The notes beneath the pieces were generated by a model, which was given only the letters and a program-made list of their open reading frames with translations, had not been told where the DNA came from and did not search any database. A stretch of 64,000 nt of DNA from positions 57,606-121,605 of the forward strand of contig JASANH010001664.1 in NCBI GenBank assembly GCA_030248295.1, given 5' to 3'. Position numbers and translations under genes: made by a program. Origin of the DNA: Mesodorylaimus sp. YZB2_4. Taxonomy: Eukaryota > Nematoda > Enoplea > Dorylaimida > Dorylaimidae. Shown here one piece after another: positions 22,441 through 34,607 of this stretch. Positions within the stretch are counted from its first letter, which is position 1; each line of letters begins with the position of its first letter.

Positions 22441-24659
22441 TCACACGCCTCTCCTATCCTCCCTGTTATCACCCCATTTCACGCCATTCCTGTTGGAAGT
22501 ACTGTGCCCACTGCTCGACGAAGAGGCCCCGTCCTCGTCCAATAAATATGTACGCACCATTTGAGAGAATTCTTCGTAATCAATTTGTCCATTGCCAGCA
22601 ACATCGACTTCACGAAAAATTTCATCGATCTCATCTTCGGGGAAGCCACCTAATTCCATGAGTACATGTTTGAATTCAGCTTCTGATATAACCCCGTTGC
22701 TGTCTTGATCAAATACTATGAAGCATTGCTTTATTATTTCTTCATCCGTTTCTTTTTTCACTGTCATCCGTTTCATGACCATACAAAATTCATCGAAATC
22801 AATTTCTCCTAAAATTAAGTTTTCATAAAATTCTTGAAAACAGTCGATCTCTCGTTGTCAGCGAGCCGACCTGTCCTCATTCCGAGATTTTTCAGCTTCT
22901 TTACCGCCAGTTGCAAGGCTTTTTCGCGCCGATTCTGAATCTGTGATTAAAAAGTTTTTGTCGCGCTGTTCTTCAGATATTTTGATTTAAAGTCGCAAAT
23001 TGCGCGATTTTGGTTCAAAAAGGGGTGGGTACAGAAACCGATCGTTTTCTCAGCAGTCAGTGGAGCAAACTAAATTTCGAGTAGATATTCTGAAACAGCA
23101 TAAAACACTGATCAGGAACAACTGGGTTCAATTTTTTCTTGGTCCCGTTCATCATCCGTATTTTGAAGACGTTTGGCAAAGTTCATGAGAATTAGAGTGC
23201 GCGGGGAAGAGAAAAAGCGCCACGAAAAATCGAATCACGGTTTCGAAATCTGATTTTCTGGATGGCGCTTTTTCTCTTTCCCGCGCACTCATTCTCATGA
23301 ACTTTGCCAAACATCTTCAAAATACGGATGATGAATGGGACAAAGAAAAAATTGAACCCAGTTGCTCCTGATCATTTTTTATGTTCTTTTAGAATATCTA
23401 CTTGAAATTGAGTGTGGTCCACTGATTGCTGAGAAAACGATCGTTTTCTGTACCCACCCCTTTTGAACCAAAATCGCGTTATTTGCGACTTTAAATTTAA
23501 ATATCTCAAGAACAGCACGACAAAAAAAAACTTTGTAACAACAGATTCAGAATCGGCGCGAAAAACCGGTTTGGAATCGTCATTAAAATCAAGGGCTCAG
23601 AAAAAAGGGTTCACTTTGCGGTGTATATTCGGTCGATCCTTGAAGGCTACGGCTCTTAAAAGGGCTCGTATTCGGCTTCAGAACCTTACTTGCACCCCTC
23701 TTCTGATAAAAAAAAGTTGCAAACAACTGACCAGTGGAACGCTCGAAAAGTTTCTATGATAAGTGCGCATAAGGTTGGACTAGCCCAGCAATTATGCCAT
23801 TTCTATGTGTTCAGACCATTTATCAGAGGGTTATCAAGTCTCACCCCTGTACAGGACTCACAACATGCAAACGCATTTGAAGCCAAGAATAAGAACATAG
23901 TGGCTCGTCGAAGAGAATCATTTGCACATACAGCTGCTTAGGCGCATTGAGAAAAGCAATTGCGAACATCTAAACACATTTTTTTCTGCACACGAAAGAC
24001 TGATGAGTAAATTAAAAATTAAAAATATCTTTTCGGATTTTGTCACTACGGCTCGTTATCAAGTCTGAACATACGAAAACCACGTGTGCAACTTTTTGAA
24101 CATGCACAGAGGAGGAATTTGGAATCCTGCCTGTTTCTGTCTTCCTTTACCCACAGTATGTTTTTTTGCCAGTTGGTGCTTTCTAGTGGTTTAAATTCAA
24201 ATTTTTGTTGATCCGTTTTTTATCATTCAAAAATTGTGTGTAGAAGCTTCAAAGCCGCCTTTCATTCTAATGTTCTTGACAGAAATCCTGACAGAAATTT
24301 GCAGTTTTACTTGCCTCGTGGTCCTCAGGTCCCAATTTTTTTAGCCATTCCCAAAGCTGTCACCGTGTGTGACACCTGCAACTCTGCTGCTGCTCGTCAG
24401 TCTCACAGCTCATCTCCTCCACCTTATCACCGATTTCCAATCTTTTCTAAGTATAGCAACTGTGTGACTTACCGTTTCCGTCAACATCAACTTCTCGAAT
24501 CAAATTTTCCAGTTCCTTATCAGTTGGATTCATGCCCATCGAGCGCATGGCCTCGCCCAGCTCGTCATTTCCGATGGCCCCTGAGCCATCAGTATCGAAT
24601 AATGCGAATACTTGCTTATATTCCTCCAATTCCTCCTTGGTGTAGGTCGGTTGGGACAT
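22441..24659 (-). CDS. Calmodulin/troponin-C-like four-EF-hand protein (2 exons)
   Basis: A calcium sensor of the calmodulin/troponin C superfamily. Exons 24473-24659 and 22441-22808 (minus) join at phase 1 across GTAAGT...TTTTAG and encode 184 residues starting MSQPTYTKEELEEYKQVFAL. The four Ca-binding loops are DTDGSGAIGNDE, DVDGNGEIDFDE (created across the splice), DQDSNGVISEAE and DVAGNGQIDYEE. The first three are canonical; the fourth has Ala at position 3, likely lowering affinity. The C-terminus adds ~35 residues rich in Ser/Asn/Arg, unlike calmodulin (149 aa). An in-frame upstream ATG at 24683 could add eight residues. The 1.66-kb intron contains a ~300-bp-armed palindrome. It may be a muscle troponin C or an invertebrate calmodulin-like protein; I cannot separate these. 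Confidence 0.88.
22921..23565. repeat. Long inverted repeat, ~302-bp arms, 40-bp loop
   Basis: Left arm 22921-23222 and right arm 23263-23565 are complementary over their whole length with few mismatches; the loop is 23223-23262. It lies inside the intron of the calmodulin-like gene, so the pre-mRNA would carry a long hairpin. No terminal target duplication or transposase was seen. It may be a fold-back element or a hairpin-RNA locus. Confidence 0.9.
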
Positions 24660-24749
24660 GGTTTCGCAGACTGATGAGTGCACGACCGCACCTCGTTACT
24701 GGCACGGGAAACATCCACCGCCCGACTCGGCTTCACGATGGCAAGTAGG

Positions 24750-26770
24750 TAAGTCGAATTTGCTAATTAGACTTTACGAGACGCAGCGGGGATGCGAAAA
24801 AGGGGGATTAAAAGCCTAGCAAATAGCAGGAAGAACGACAGGCTGCCTATCTCATCCCCGACTCTATCCAGCTGAGCCTGGTCTCTTTCTCCCTTTTTCT
24901 CCTCCAAACCACCCTTCTAGAAGGCTTATAATATAGGTGATAGGAAATTGTCAATAGATTTTTCGAGCTAGTCAACTCAATCTACTCCATGTCTCGCCCG
25001 TGTCTAATTCGTCAAAAGCTGCCTTGCATTCACGCACACCCTCTTTCCTGCCCGTTTCCAGGCAACTCGGCAATTTTCTAGTGTCAACAAGTTTAATATG
25101 GGGAAAATGGCCCCTGCCTTTTGACTTCAAGTGCACCTTTTCTAAATTTGCATTTTTCATCTGCGTGCCAGCCCCTAGTGCATGTTGAATGTCTGGAAAG
25201 TTCGATTCCTGAAAAGAATTCAACAGTCAATTTAATGTGGACAGGTGATGAGAAAAGAAAATTACGAATGAGTAGTCACCAGAAAGGGGTTATGCAGCCG
25301 CGGCATACGCCTTTTTTTCAAATATTTAAGGAGCGAAAATCTAGAATACAATCAATGAAACATAAAAACTTGTTCCTGAAAATAGTCTTGGAACTTGCGA
25401 GGGGCTTCGTGAGGATTTTGTAGCAGCTCAAGTGCCTTCTCTCTATGTTGGTCGAACTCATTTTTCTGTCAGCCCTGACTTATTTTGGCAGCCTCTCAAA
25501 ATTCTGATAGCCCGATGGGTTCAGTAGGAGTCTGGAGTCTGAGATTCAGCAACAGAAATCGTCGTGAGTACATTTTTTGACAAGGCTGATTTCCACGGGG
25601 ATGTTCAGACCGCCTTTTCCAACCAAGAGCGCCTTGTTTTTGGGATCATCTGGTCCTCCTATTTTGTATCGATTTTGATACCCGATGTGGGAAAGCTTAT
25701 TTTCATCAATCATCAGTTGTAATTTTAAAATAGACCTTGCTTTATGGGACGTGCGATTGCAGAAGTTTCCACAACTCGCTTTTTGATCAACATTCTCACG
25801 CAAACTTCTCGTAAGACATGTGTTTGTCAGAGTTTTCGTGCGAAAAATGCAGTCTGTCAAGCGTCATATGGTCATGATAGCCGTGTGGTGTTGACCTTTG
25901 TAACGTTGCTTGGGGTAAGAGGATTAGAATCGGGGGAGGGCGGGGGAGAAATTGGAAAGTGGCCCCTCATGGAAAAGTGGCACAAGAATCAATTACGTAG
26001 TGGAGACCCGTTTGGAAATAAATTATGAAGCAAAGTGTAGTTTTGCAAGATTTTTTATTGTACTGATTAGATACTAAAAGGGAGTGCAAAATTAGTGCTC
26101 AACCCTCAGTCAGCAACAATCTTACACCAGATATCCACATCCGTCTGTCCTTCCGCGGGCTATTACGTGTTTAGCAGGTGCATGTGTGACTAATGGCCTG
26201 TTAGATACCTACCCTATGTGAAGACAAGCCTTGGATTTGGTGCGGCCTGAAAGGCAACATTTGGTCAGGCCTATCTCTACAGTGCAACAGCTAGTATCGC
26301 CCCAGACCAGGTCTTCCGTAGGAGTATAATGGTGTCCTAGAACCTCCAATGGTCAGTCGGGGGTTTCTGATAAACACTGAATAGACCTTGATTACTCTTG
26401 GGCCTAATCGAATATTTTGTTTGCCTCCTTTATTTTCTTCCTCCTTGATTTTACTCTCAGTGCGAAGTGTTAATAAGCGATACTTCGGCACCGATGCACC
26501 ACCGGCGGTCTCCTCGCCCAGATTACACATGCGCCGTACGTAAGGTTCTTGCTTATAGTCTTGGAGTGTCTGCCGACTCAGGTCAGAGGTACCAAAAAAT
26601 TAAAGCCAATTCTTAAATTCTAGAATATCTAGAAAATGAGAAAATGTCTCACCGCGTGTGCTGATTAAAAATGAGGGGCGTCGCTGGTGAAAGCATGTAT
26701 TTTTATTCATTTTTGACTGAACGCAAAGTTAAATTATTTCTTTTATCAATCAGGGCTTCGCGACAAAAAC
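24750..26770. other. Intergenic, no gene seen
   Basis: Frames such as 25546-25860 (minus) and 26291-26530 (minus) have no recognisable motif. The right part is the 3' flank of the first protease gene. Confidence 0.35.
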
Positions 26771-26772
26771 AT

Positions 26773-28399
26773 TTAGAGTGCTCTTCGTTTTCTACCTGTC
26801 ACTTCCTCGTTCAACTTTTCCCATTGTTCTTGGAGCCAATCCTTGTAGTGGATAAGACGCACAAAACCCGCTGGGTGGTTCGGTTTGACACACCTGCCGT
26901 TGTTGCTCATAAAACTAAATACCCCGTACAAGGTCCAGCTGCCATCGTTTTCTTGACACGCCAATTGACCACCAGAATCGCCCTGGAAAAATAATACACA
27001 TACTAGAGCAGTTTCTTCTCATTGCGAAGGCTAGTGATATGCTAGTATCACTAGACTTGGCACAATCAGCACAATCATAACAGCAGTATCGCACTGATAA
27101 CTTATCAGCTTAACTCTTATCTAGCCTCAGCAATCGTGATTCATAAGTCTCCTCACATTGCACGTAATCGCATTAGCCTGCAGCGACCCAGCGCAAATCA
27201 GCTCCTCCCTGTAGTATCCCCATCCTTTCTTGCAGGTCTCTGCATCGTGTACAGGCATGACCAGTTGTTTCAGGGCGTTCGGAGAGCTTGTAGCATTGTT
27301 CGCTAAAATCAAGGTTCTAAATATCGTTTATTGATCACAGTTTCACTTACGATCATCGCGACCCCAGCCAGCTGCAACACATGTCTTCCCAATCGGCAAT
27401 TCTTCGCGTGCTTGGACACAAATCGGCTTAATAGTCTTGCTAAACTTAATTGGCCGATCGAGTTTCATTAAAGCCAAGTCGTTCTTACCACCAAAGCTAT
27501 GATGAAGACGAAAATCAGGATGCACTTCGATCTGTACCACTTTTCGTTTTTCTGTTCCTGGCTCATTGTCGAATCTTCGGTGAGCACCAGCAGTGACGGT
27601 GAATTTGGAAAGATCGAATAAAACTGGATTAGTTACTCTGAAAAGATAAAGGTTTTACGCAATCCCTGCGTTTCTTTGCGCTTTTCCTGTTAGCCGCCCT
27701 TTTCTTTTTTTGCTCATCTAAATAAGCTGTTTTTACACAATGTCACTAAATGTTTGCTTTAATCCCACCAATGATTTCTCACTGGAGGAATAAAAACAGC
27801 ACAGCAGCGCAGGTGACACGCACAGCTAACAAGAGACCTCATGCACCAAATTTTTTTGAGATTTTCCAGTGCTCAGTTTGAAATTCCCGCGTCTTTTTAA
27901 AGTATTCAAAGTATAGTTTCGGGAGCCCCATCCATCCTTCTATGGTCAAGCACTGCTACCATTTATCCAACCTGCTTACTGTGTCTCCTCTTTTGTCACG
28001 CAATGTGCGGCCGTTATCACTATGTCACTGTCATATTCAACTTTTGAAGGGATCAGGCTGCCTCCGCAATAACTGTATGTGTTGCCTTCCGCGGCCACCT
28101 GGTAATAGATCATCCATGGCCATGAGTGTGGCGCTGCTTCTTGGCCGCCAATAATACGCGTTGTCTTCTTTAGAACTGGTTTATAGTCTTTGTCTTGCGC
28201 ACCACATTCGGCTCCAAAAGATTTTCCAGCCAGGCAAACTGCCTAAAACGACATTTTCTAGGGGCAATGTCAATGCCAGGTGCGTCCACGTTTACCGCAT
28301 GAATGTCATGAACAGCTACAATTATAGCACCTCAGTTAAGAGCAGTATACTGTACCCGCTTACCAGACACGTAATGACTATCTTCTCGAAATGTGCCAT
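26773..28399 (-). CDS. Secreted S1 family serine protease A (5 exons)
   Basis: Exons (minus) 28364-28399, 27980-28242, 27351-27637, 27157-27302, 26773-26982, intron phases 0, 2, 1, 0, 313 residues. A short signal peptide (KIVITCLAVCLAG) spans the first splice. A propeptide with a free Cys precedes the activation site R|IIGGQEA, so a trypsin-like enzyme should activate it. Triad: His in ITAAHC, Asp in NDLALMKLD, Ser in GDSGG. Chymotrypsin cysteine pairs 1-122, 42-58, 136-201, 168-182 and 191-220 are all present. Residue 189 is Ile by position (ITCNGDSGG), not Asp, so specificity is not trypsin-like. The normally conserved Pro after GDSGG is Gln. The C-terminus ends with basic TGRKRRAL. Protease B, 2 kb upstream, is a tandem paralogue with the same phases. 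Confidence 0.9.
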
Positions 28400-28798
28400 T
28401 TTCGATTTTGTACCTTCGATTGATGTTCGGCTGCTGTTGAACGAAGTTTGGTCTTTTTCTGATGACTGAGTCAAGTCTGTGCATGTTTACAGGGTGAGTT
28501 CTGGACAGAATGTTGGAACAGGCGTCATGAATTGTCTATTCTAAAACAACGGTTTGAATCAAGGTGTACAAGCAGTGATTGTGGTACGACTGGCCCAGTG
28601 GTCTGTTTTGATATAGTTTCTTGAGGAAATCACGAACAGGTTGTGCATTAGTTTTAGATATGGGGACAGTATATGTATGTGTATTTACAGGCCAGCTGTC
28701 TGCCACAAGCTACATCCAGCCGATGCGTATCATACGAGTAAGGAAACCTAGGTCTGGGCTAAACTGCGAGCGCAGCTATATGTTTCCGAAGTCAAGTA

Positions 28799-29934
28799 AA
28801 GCGGCGTCCACATTGCGGCTCAGCTGATCGCTGCTGAGCTAACCGAGCCAACCGAGCTGTCACCTGAGCTGACGTGCGTTTGCATTGCATATCTCGGTTG
28901 GCTCAGCTCTCGGCTGGCTTGGCTTGCGATTGCACTCAACTCAGCTCGGCTGGGTCATTTACATTCGAAGCCGCGACGCTGTTTTAAACATTCTGTCTGC
29001 TTTTTGGCGGGTTCGACTGAAAAATTCGGTTTTCTCTGCTCGCAGAAAGTTCCTTCAGAAGCAAGGATATTGCCGAGAATTATCAACGTCAAAATCAAAA
29101 GAATAAAACTGATTGGTGTGCTGAACGAAGAGCAGTACCTGACCTATGCACAACCTGTTGCATCAGTTTATCTTTAGCATCATGGACATACCAACGACGC
29201 GTACTGCACTGACGAACGAACATATTTTTTTTACCCAGTAGGCGTATGGGGAATCAGTTCGACAGTTCAGGGGGAATCAGGTCGACAGTCGACTCAAAAG
29301 ATCAGAACGGAAAAGAACAGTGCTGGAACAACATTGACAACATTTTTGCTGCTGTCGGTTCCACTACTGCCATTTTTAGTATTACTCTCATCGATACATG
29401 TGCTGGGCACCTCCTGGCTGGGCCGGGCTGTAGGGCTGCGCTTGGCTTTAGTTGCTCATTTCTAAATTCTGTTCGTGTGCCTTCTGTAAATTTTGAATCG
29501 CACCATTTCTAGCGGACTTCCTCTAATCCTGTTTTGGATTAAAATGCCAAATCTGACACCCCAGTCCCACTCGTTTCCCTAGCACACACATGATGGCGAC
29601 TCCTATCAGACTACATCCGCTTTTTTCAATGCCATGGTTCAAACCCTGAAGTTTTTCAAAATCCTAGCCACTAGAACCGATACACCGTTTCATAAGCTCA
29701 CTATAATTCAATCATTTCATCATAATCAATATTTTTATTCCTTGGCTACTTTCCTGCTGATAACTCCAGAACGATTGTTCCAAGCTCAGCTGGCTCGGCT
29801 GGAAAAGTTGAAAATTTTAAACTTTCCTAGCCGAGCTGGCTGAGCTCCTGAGCCGCAGACCGAGATGAACGTGAACAGTGCAGCTGAGCCAGCCAAGCTC
29901 GCGGCTGGCTCGCCAGCCGAGGTGGACGGCCCTT
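28799..29934. mobile_element. TIR DNA element, 1.14 kb (AAGsGsCGTCCAC ends)
   Basis: Left AAGCGGCGTCCAC and right (complement) AAGGGCCGTCCAC inverted ends match at 11 of 13 positions and are flanked by TA on both sides. Both subterminal regions are packed with AGCTGAGC/GCTCGGCTGG words on both strands, as transposase-binding arrays often are. The interior shows no transposase frame. It lies between the two protease genes. Confidence 0.6.
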
Positions 29935-30530
29935 TAGTGGTGTGTTTTGTGTACAAGACTCGTAACTAATAACCATATTTTCCTTGAAACAAATCCGGCA
30001 GTGAGAACTGGTTCCCTAGTGAGTGATGAAGTCCAGGCGACTTTTCGGCTTGAAGGCGCGGCTAACTTGAGCCGATTTCTGGTACCTCTTTTTGTCGAAA
30101 AGGAAAGCAAAAGTCACAGACAACGTCAAATTAACTGCCAAAGATGGTTTGTGTATTCACCCGCAGATGGGATTTCCATTTGGACTTCATTGCAATGTGA
30201 CTCTTGTCTGCTACAGAACATGATTGTTTTGTTCAGGGAAAGGTGCACATCAAGTGAGCCTCAGCCACCAGCCGCATCATCAGCGACAAAGCCAGTCTCC
30301 GCGTGGGAACTATACTGTAGCATTGGTAGATTTAATGAGTCACTTCTCCACTGTTTAACGTCGTGGACTAATCGAAGCGGGATCTCTCCTTAATGCGAAG
30401 ACTGTTAGCGCCCAACGTCAGCGAAAGACTTTATTGCAAAAAAGATGCAATACTCGCTTTTAAACCCTGCGCGTGTGAGGGGAAAATGATAAAGTGCCAT
30501 GTAAGTCAAGTCTATAATCACGACGCCAGT
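29935..30530. other. Spacer downstream of protease B
   Basis: A 148-codon plus frame at 29947-30393 has no recognised motif and runs against the neighbouring genes; I do not call it. Confidence 0.35.
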
Positions 30531-33171
30531 TCATTTTCCTGATAATGCGGACATGTCACTGGCCTGTTTCGTTATCCAATCCACATAGCTGCTGACTCGA
30601 GAAAAAACTGCTGGTTTGTTCGTAGCCACGCACCTGCCGCTACCAATCGTAAAACTGGAGACACCGTACAGCGTCCATCGTCCATCCGATTCTTGGCACG
30701 CCAACTGACCGCCAGAGTCACCCTATTCCAAAATATGCAAAGTGATTTCCTGCTTCTTGGTGGTCACTCGTGTGCCTACATTGCATATCCCAGAACTGCC
30801 CTGCAGTGATCCAGCGCATATCATCTGATCTTCCTTGAACGGAACAGGCGCCCACGCTCTAGTGCACACATCTGCGTCATGGGCGGGTGCCAAGGTCTGC
30901 TGCAATATTTCCGAATAAAAATGCGTCCAATAACCTGAAATGCGCCAAATATCTGCTCCCTGCAACCGTGGCCGTGAGAGAGATTGTGACCGACTGAAGT
31001 GCACTAGGTGAGACAAACGCCACAGTTAGAGCGAGCTAAGTCTTGCAGCTACCTGCGGCTGAAACGTTATCCTAAGTGGTTGACATCTCCTAGCTGCGGG
31101 GATCAATAATTCTCGTGGGCTGCATCTCTCATGTCCAAACAGTCGAACAAGACCCCCCCCCCCCCCAAAGCAAATATTGCAGCTTACTGCTAGTCCGACC
31201 CCATCCAGCAGCTATGCAAACTTTTCCAACTGGTACGTCATCGCTCTGATTCGGAAGACAAACAGGGCGCACAGTGTCCGTAAAATCGATTGGCTTATCC
31301 AGTTCGACAACAGCAAGATCGTTGCTTGCACCAGTTTGCGACAAAAATCGGAAATCAGCACGGATTACAATTTTGGCTGCTCGGCGTGTTTGTGAATTCC
31401 AGGTATCTTGGACTCGATTGTGGACACCAGCCAGTACACTGACCCGCCAAAGGTCGTAGGGAACTGGTGATGTGCCTCTGAAACATAGAACAGAGCGGCC
31501 AAAAGTATTTTATTAAAGGTAATAGTGCTAAGGCCTTTGAATTCAATCAAGCTTTTCCCCTAAAATTTTCGAGCCATAAGAATGAGCCAGGTTCACTTTT
31601 ACACTATTACATTCATAGCTAGCGCTGTAACGTGACAAGTGCACAAGAAAGAACTGTATCTTAAACTGTAAGAACTGTACAAAGAACCGTGCCTTTCGCG
31701 AAACCTTTTTTAAAATAAAAAATTTTATGGGTTGGGCCCCGTGCCGCCCCAGTTCCCCACGGGACTTCCAACTCGTTTTGCCTCTAGCCGGCCAGCAGTC
31801 TTGATATGACAAGCGGGGCCGTGAAGGTGACCAGCTCTCACAGCAGCTTCCCTCTGCGTGTCTCCACTAGGAGCACCTCCACACGACGGCATCCTGTGCC
31901 AGCACCAGCGTCCCAGGATGATACTGGGCGAGAAGGGAGGGACCTTCCCGACTGGTGTTCGGGAACCAGTTTCCTGATTCTCCACTCGTTCGGCGTCTGC
32001 CGCATGACGGTACCGGGTGAGTCGTCCAGAGCAAGGTTTGCAAGGTCAGCGACTCATTCGCGATACCTGCATTGTGTTATGACCTGCACTGAATCGGTTC
32101 GCAAAAGCAGGTTGTCTAGTACTTTAATCAAAAGTCGACTGAAGTAAGATATACGGTAATAAAAGTTTCATGATAGACAGTTAGGCTAGTACCCCTCATT
32201 TTCCATGTTTTTGGCAACAAGGTCTGTTCCTGTTTTATCGCATCACCAAGCGCGTAACAGAGCATTCGAGAGTGAAGGGACACATTACACAAGGGGAGGG
32301 GTACTCAACCCAGCTTACTATCAAATCTAAAGTCCGACTGAAAGCGGGTCTAATCGTGAGTGCAACAGCTCTTTGGAGCGGGAGCCTTGGAGCTGATAAC
32401 GTGAACCACTGAGGATAAAAATACCTACTGCTCAGTTTATGTTCGCGTTTTTGTTACAGCTTGCGCAGAATTTGCAAAATGAATGATGTTACCATTAATG
32501 AATGATGCGCTATGAAATAGACGATTGTAAGACACGCTAAATAGCCACCTGAAGCTAAATTTTGCGTGCGAAACCGTAAGCTCGACTTCTACCGACATTT
32601 TTATACTTTTTAGCTGGAGCCATTGTACAGTAAACTAATCTGTCCTGGTGATATGCCAACTGATAGTTCGTGCGACCGCATCAGTAATAAAGTGTATTCA
32701 TACGAAAACTGCAACCGATTGGTAACCAAAGTAGTTACCCAACGAAAGTCTCATGTGAGCCCCAACTTACTGTGTCTCCTCTCTGGTGACGCAGTGGGCA
32801 GCCGTCAGGACAATATCACTTCTTTCCTCCTCATTCACGCGAAGTAAGCTGGCCGCGCACAAAATTTTCTGATTATTCGCCTTGTCAACTGACAGAAACG
32901 TCATCCACGGCCACGAGTGTGGTCTGGCTTCTCTACCACCAATAATTCTATGCCTATTCAAAGTTGGTCGATAGTCGATAGCTGCACGTCCACAACCAAC
33001 TGATTGGGCTAAACTTCGGTAAAATACCTAGCAATAGAGCTTATAACATTTTTGATGACACACTGAAAGAACCTGCCAGTTGATATTACAGATAAAGAGC
33101 GCAGATTATTTCAGCAGGTACCAATTTCTTACCATGCTCGTTATAATTCCAAGAATCTTAAGGCTTATCAT
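30531..33171 (-). CDS. Secreted S1 family serine protease B (5 exons)
   Basis: Exons (minus) 33133-33171, 32771-33027, 31188-31477, 30780-30934, 30531-30722, phases 0, 2, 1, 0, 310 residues. The signal peptide MISLKILGIITSM spans the first intron, followed by a Cys-containing propeptide and the activation site RHR|IIGGREA. Triad: His in LTAAHC, Asp in NDLAVVELD, Ser in GDSGG. Residue 189 by position is Gly (GICNGDSGG), as in elastase-like enzymes, and position 216 looks like a bulky Phe, so the S1 pocket is probably narrow. As in paralogue A, Gln replaces Pro after GDSGG. The usual CGGSLI near Cys42 is CAASLL. All expected disulfides are present. The 1.3-kb second intron holds a SINE; a C14 tract lies just past exon 3. 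Confidence 0.9.
31722..32075 (-). mobile_element. tRNA-derived SINE family 1, in protease B intron
   Basis: It shares long blocks (TCTCACAGCAGCTTCCCT, GAGAAGGGAGGGACCTTC, CCAGTTTCCTGATTCTC) with the copies at 33.7/35.0 kb and 58.4 kb. The tRNA head seen in those copies is missing here, so this copy is truncated at its 5' end (plus-strand right side). Confidence 0.7.
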
Positions 33172-33735
33172 GATTATTTCACGATAGATGGATCAACTTT
33201 TCTACTGCAACTGGCTCGAAGCGTTCGGCATGTCCTTTTGAGTGAATGCACCACGTGGGGTGTCAGGCGCTTTTTAGAGTCTTTGATCAGCCGTGTGGCA
33301 TCAATATGCAGTTAAACTACACTATGTACGCGAATGAATACACAAGGCACTTCCATTCCACACACAAGGTGAAAAGATGTAAAATATGTTGTAGATCATG
33401 CGCTCATGCAAAAATTTGCTTGTCATTTCAGTTTGTTTGGCGCGGCCTTTCCGACTGAAACATAAACATCTCACGATTTATTAAAGCAGAAAAACAGTCG
33501 GAATAAACCACCAAACTAAACATTCAAAACAGACGTGACAATAATCCCATCCCAAACTTCCACTAAGGAACTACGATAGAGAAACAGCTTACAAATAAGG
33601 TCACACCTAATTTTGTTTGCTGTTTGAATTCTGTGGACGTTAAGCAAACTCAGGCTTGCAGAATTCCCCCACTGTGTATCCGCGGGCAGGGTGAGCTTGA
33701 GGAAAAGCGCAACTTTCTTCACCTAAAGCCTTAAA
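33172..33735 (-). pseudogene. Possible decayed signal exon resembling the Ly6 gene
   Basis: Near 33684-33722 (minus) the frame reads KKVALFLKLTLP, close at DNA and protein level to MKKVVLFLMLTL of the Ly6-like gene at 36.3 kb, but the initiator is GTG and no downstream Ly6 exons were found. It may be a remnant of a tandem copy. The rest of the stretch is featureless. Confidence 0.3.
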
Positions 33736-33867
33736 AAATGTTCGGGCTGGGCCCCAGGCCGCCACAGCTTGCCGCGGGACTCCCAAGGTGTTTTGCCAAT
33801 AGCCGGCCAGCAGCCATGGGCGGGGACCAGTCCTCACGGCAGCTTCCCTGTGTGCGTCTCCACTAGT

Positions 33868-34215
33868 GTTGTAGAGTAGGTATCGAGTCGTATCTCTATT
33901 GCAATCGCTTTTTTACATCTTATCCAAACACATGACTGTGCACTCAACGGATAAGCGACATCACGATATATAACAAAGCAGATAACGTCAAAGAAAACTA
34001 ATCCTTTCGATGGCGTCACGAAAGCCTGGCATAGGCAACGAAACTACGTCATGCGATAACTCATTCCACCGTTGAATACACGAGTAATTAAAACTTTGCT
34101 TATAACTCTCGAAATTATGTCGAGGCACAACCAAAGAATGTGGTTCATTTAGTCCAGCACTAACGCGAGCACCGCACTCAGATCTGTATAGTGAGGCCAG
34201 CAGCACCCCTAGCAC
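33868..34215 (-). mobile_element. LINE 3'-end fragment nested in a SINE
   Basis: A 75-codon minus frame ends with RHNFESYKQSFNYSCIQRWN followed by ELSHDVVS, the same C-terminal signature as the LINE at 1.9-3.0 kb (TESFKQAFEYSSIVLWNSIP). Its 3' UTR abuts the SINE break at 33867, consistent with a 5'-truncated insertion. Confidence 0.7.
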
Positions 34216-34607
34216 TTTACGCTAGCAGTGAGAGCGCGGCCCCAGTCAGCTAGCGTGCTAGTGGGCTGCGAACGCAGCAGCACCTAGCGAGCGTTGCCTA
34301 AGAGACTATTTAAACAGGCATCACAGCAGCCCAAGTCAATCTTACCAGTACCCGTAGGCAGAGGACCCGGGAAGAGCAGGAGAGCAGGAAAGCAGACCCC
34401 TAAGCAGGCATTCCATAGCAGCGAGAACAGCTCTTCCTCCTACGACATGGCCTTCCAGCTGTCGTTAGCCATAGAGCACAGGCAGCTGGTTGCAATCAAC
34501 CGTGCGGGTGGCCGCTTAGAGCAGTAGCCCTGGTCTCCACCATTCGTTGGCATCCACTTGTGAGCGTATTTCCTGTTAGTATTGTGTCTTTCGGAGCAAA
34601 ATACAAA

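Noticed and set aside
24236..24748. 170-codon plus-strand frame
   Set aside because: It is the antisense shadow of the calmodulin-like gene's first exon and flank.
29947..30393. 148-codon plus-strand frame between the protease genes
   Set aside because: No domain, no splice partner; it overlaps the edge of a TIR element.
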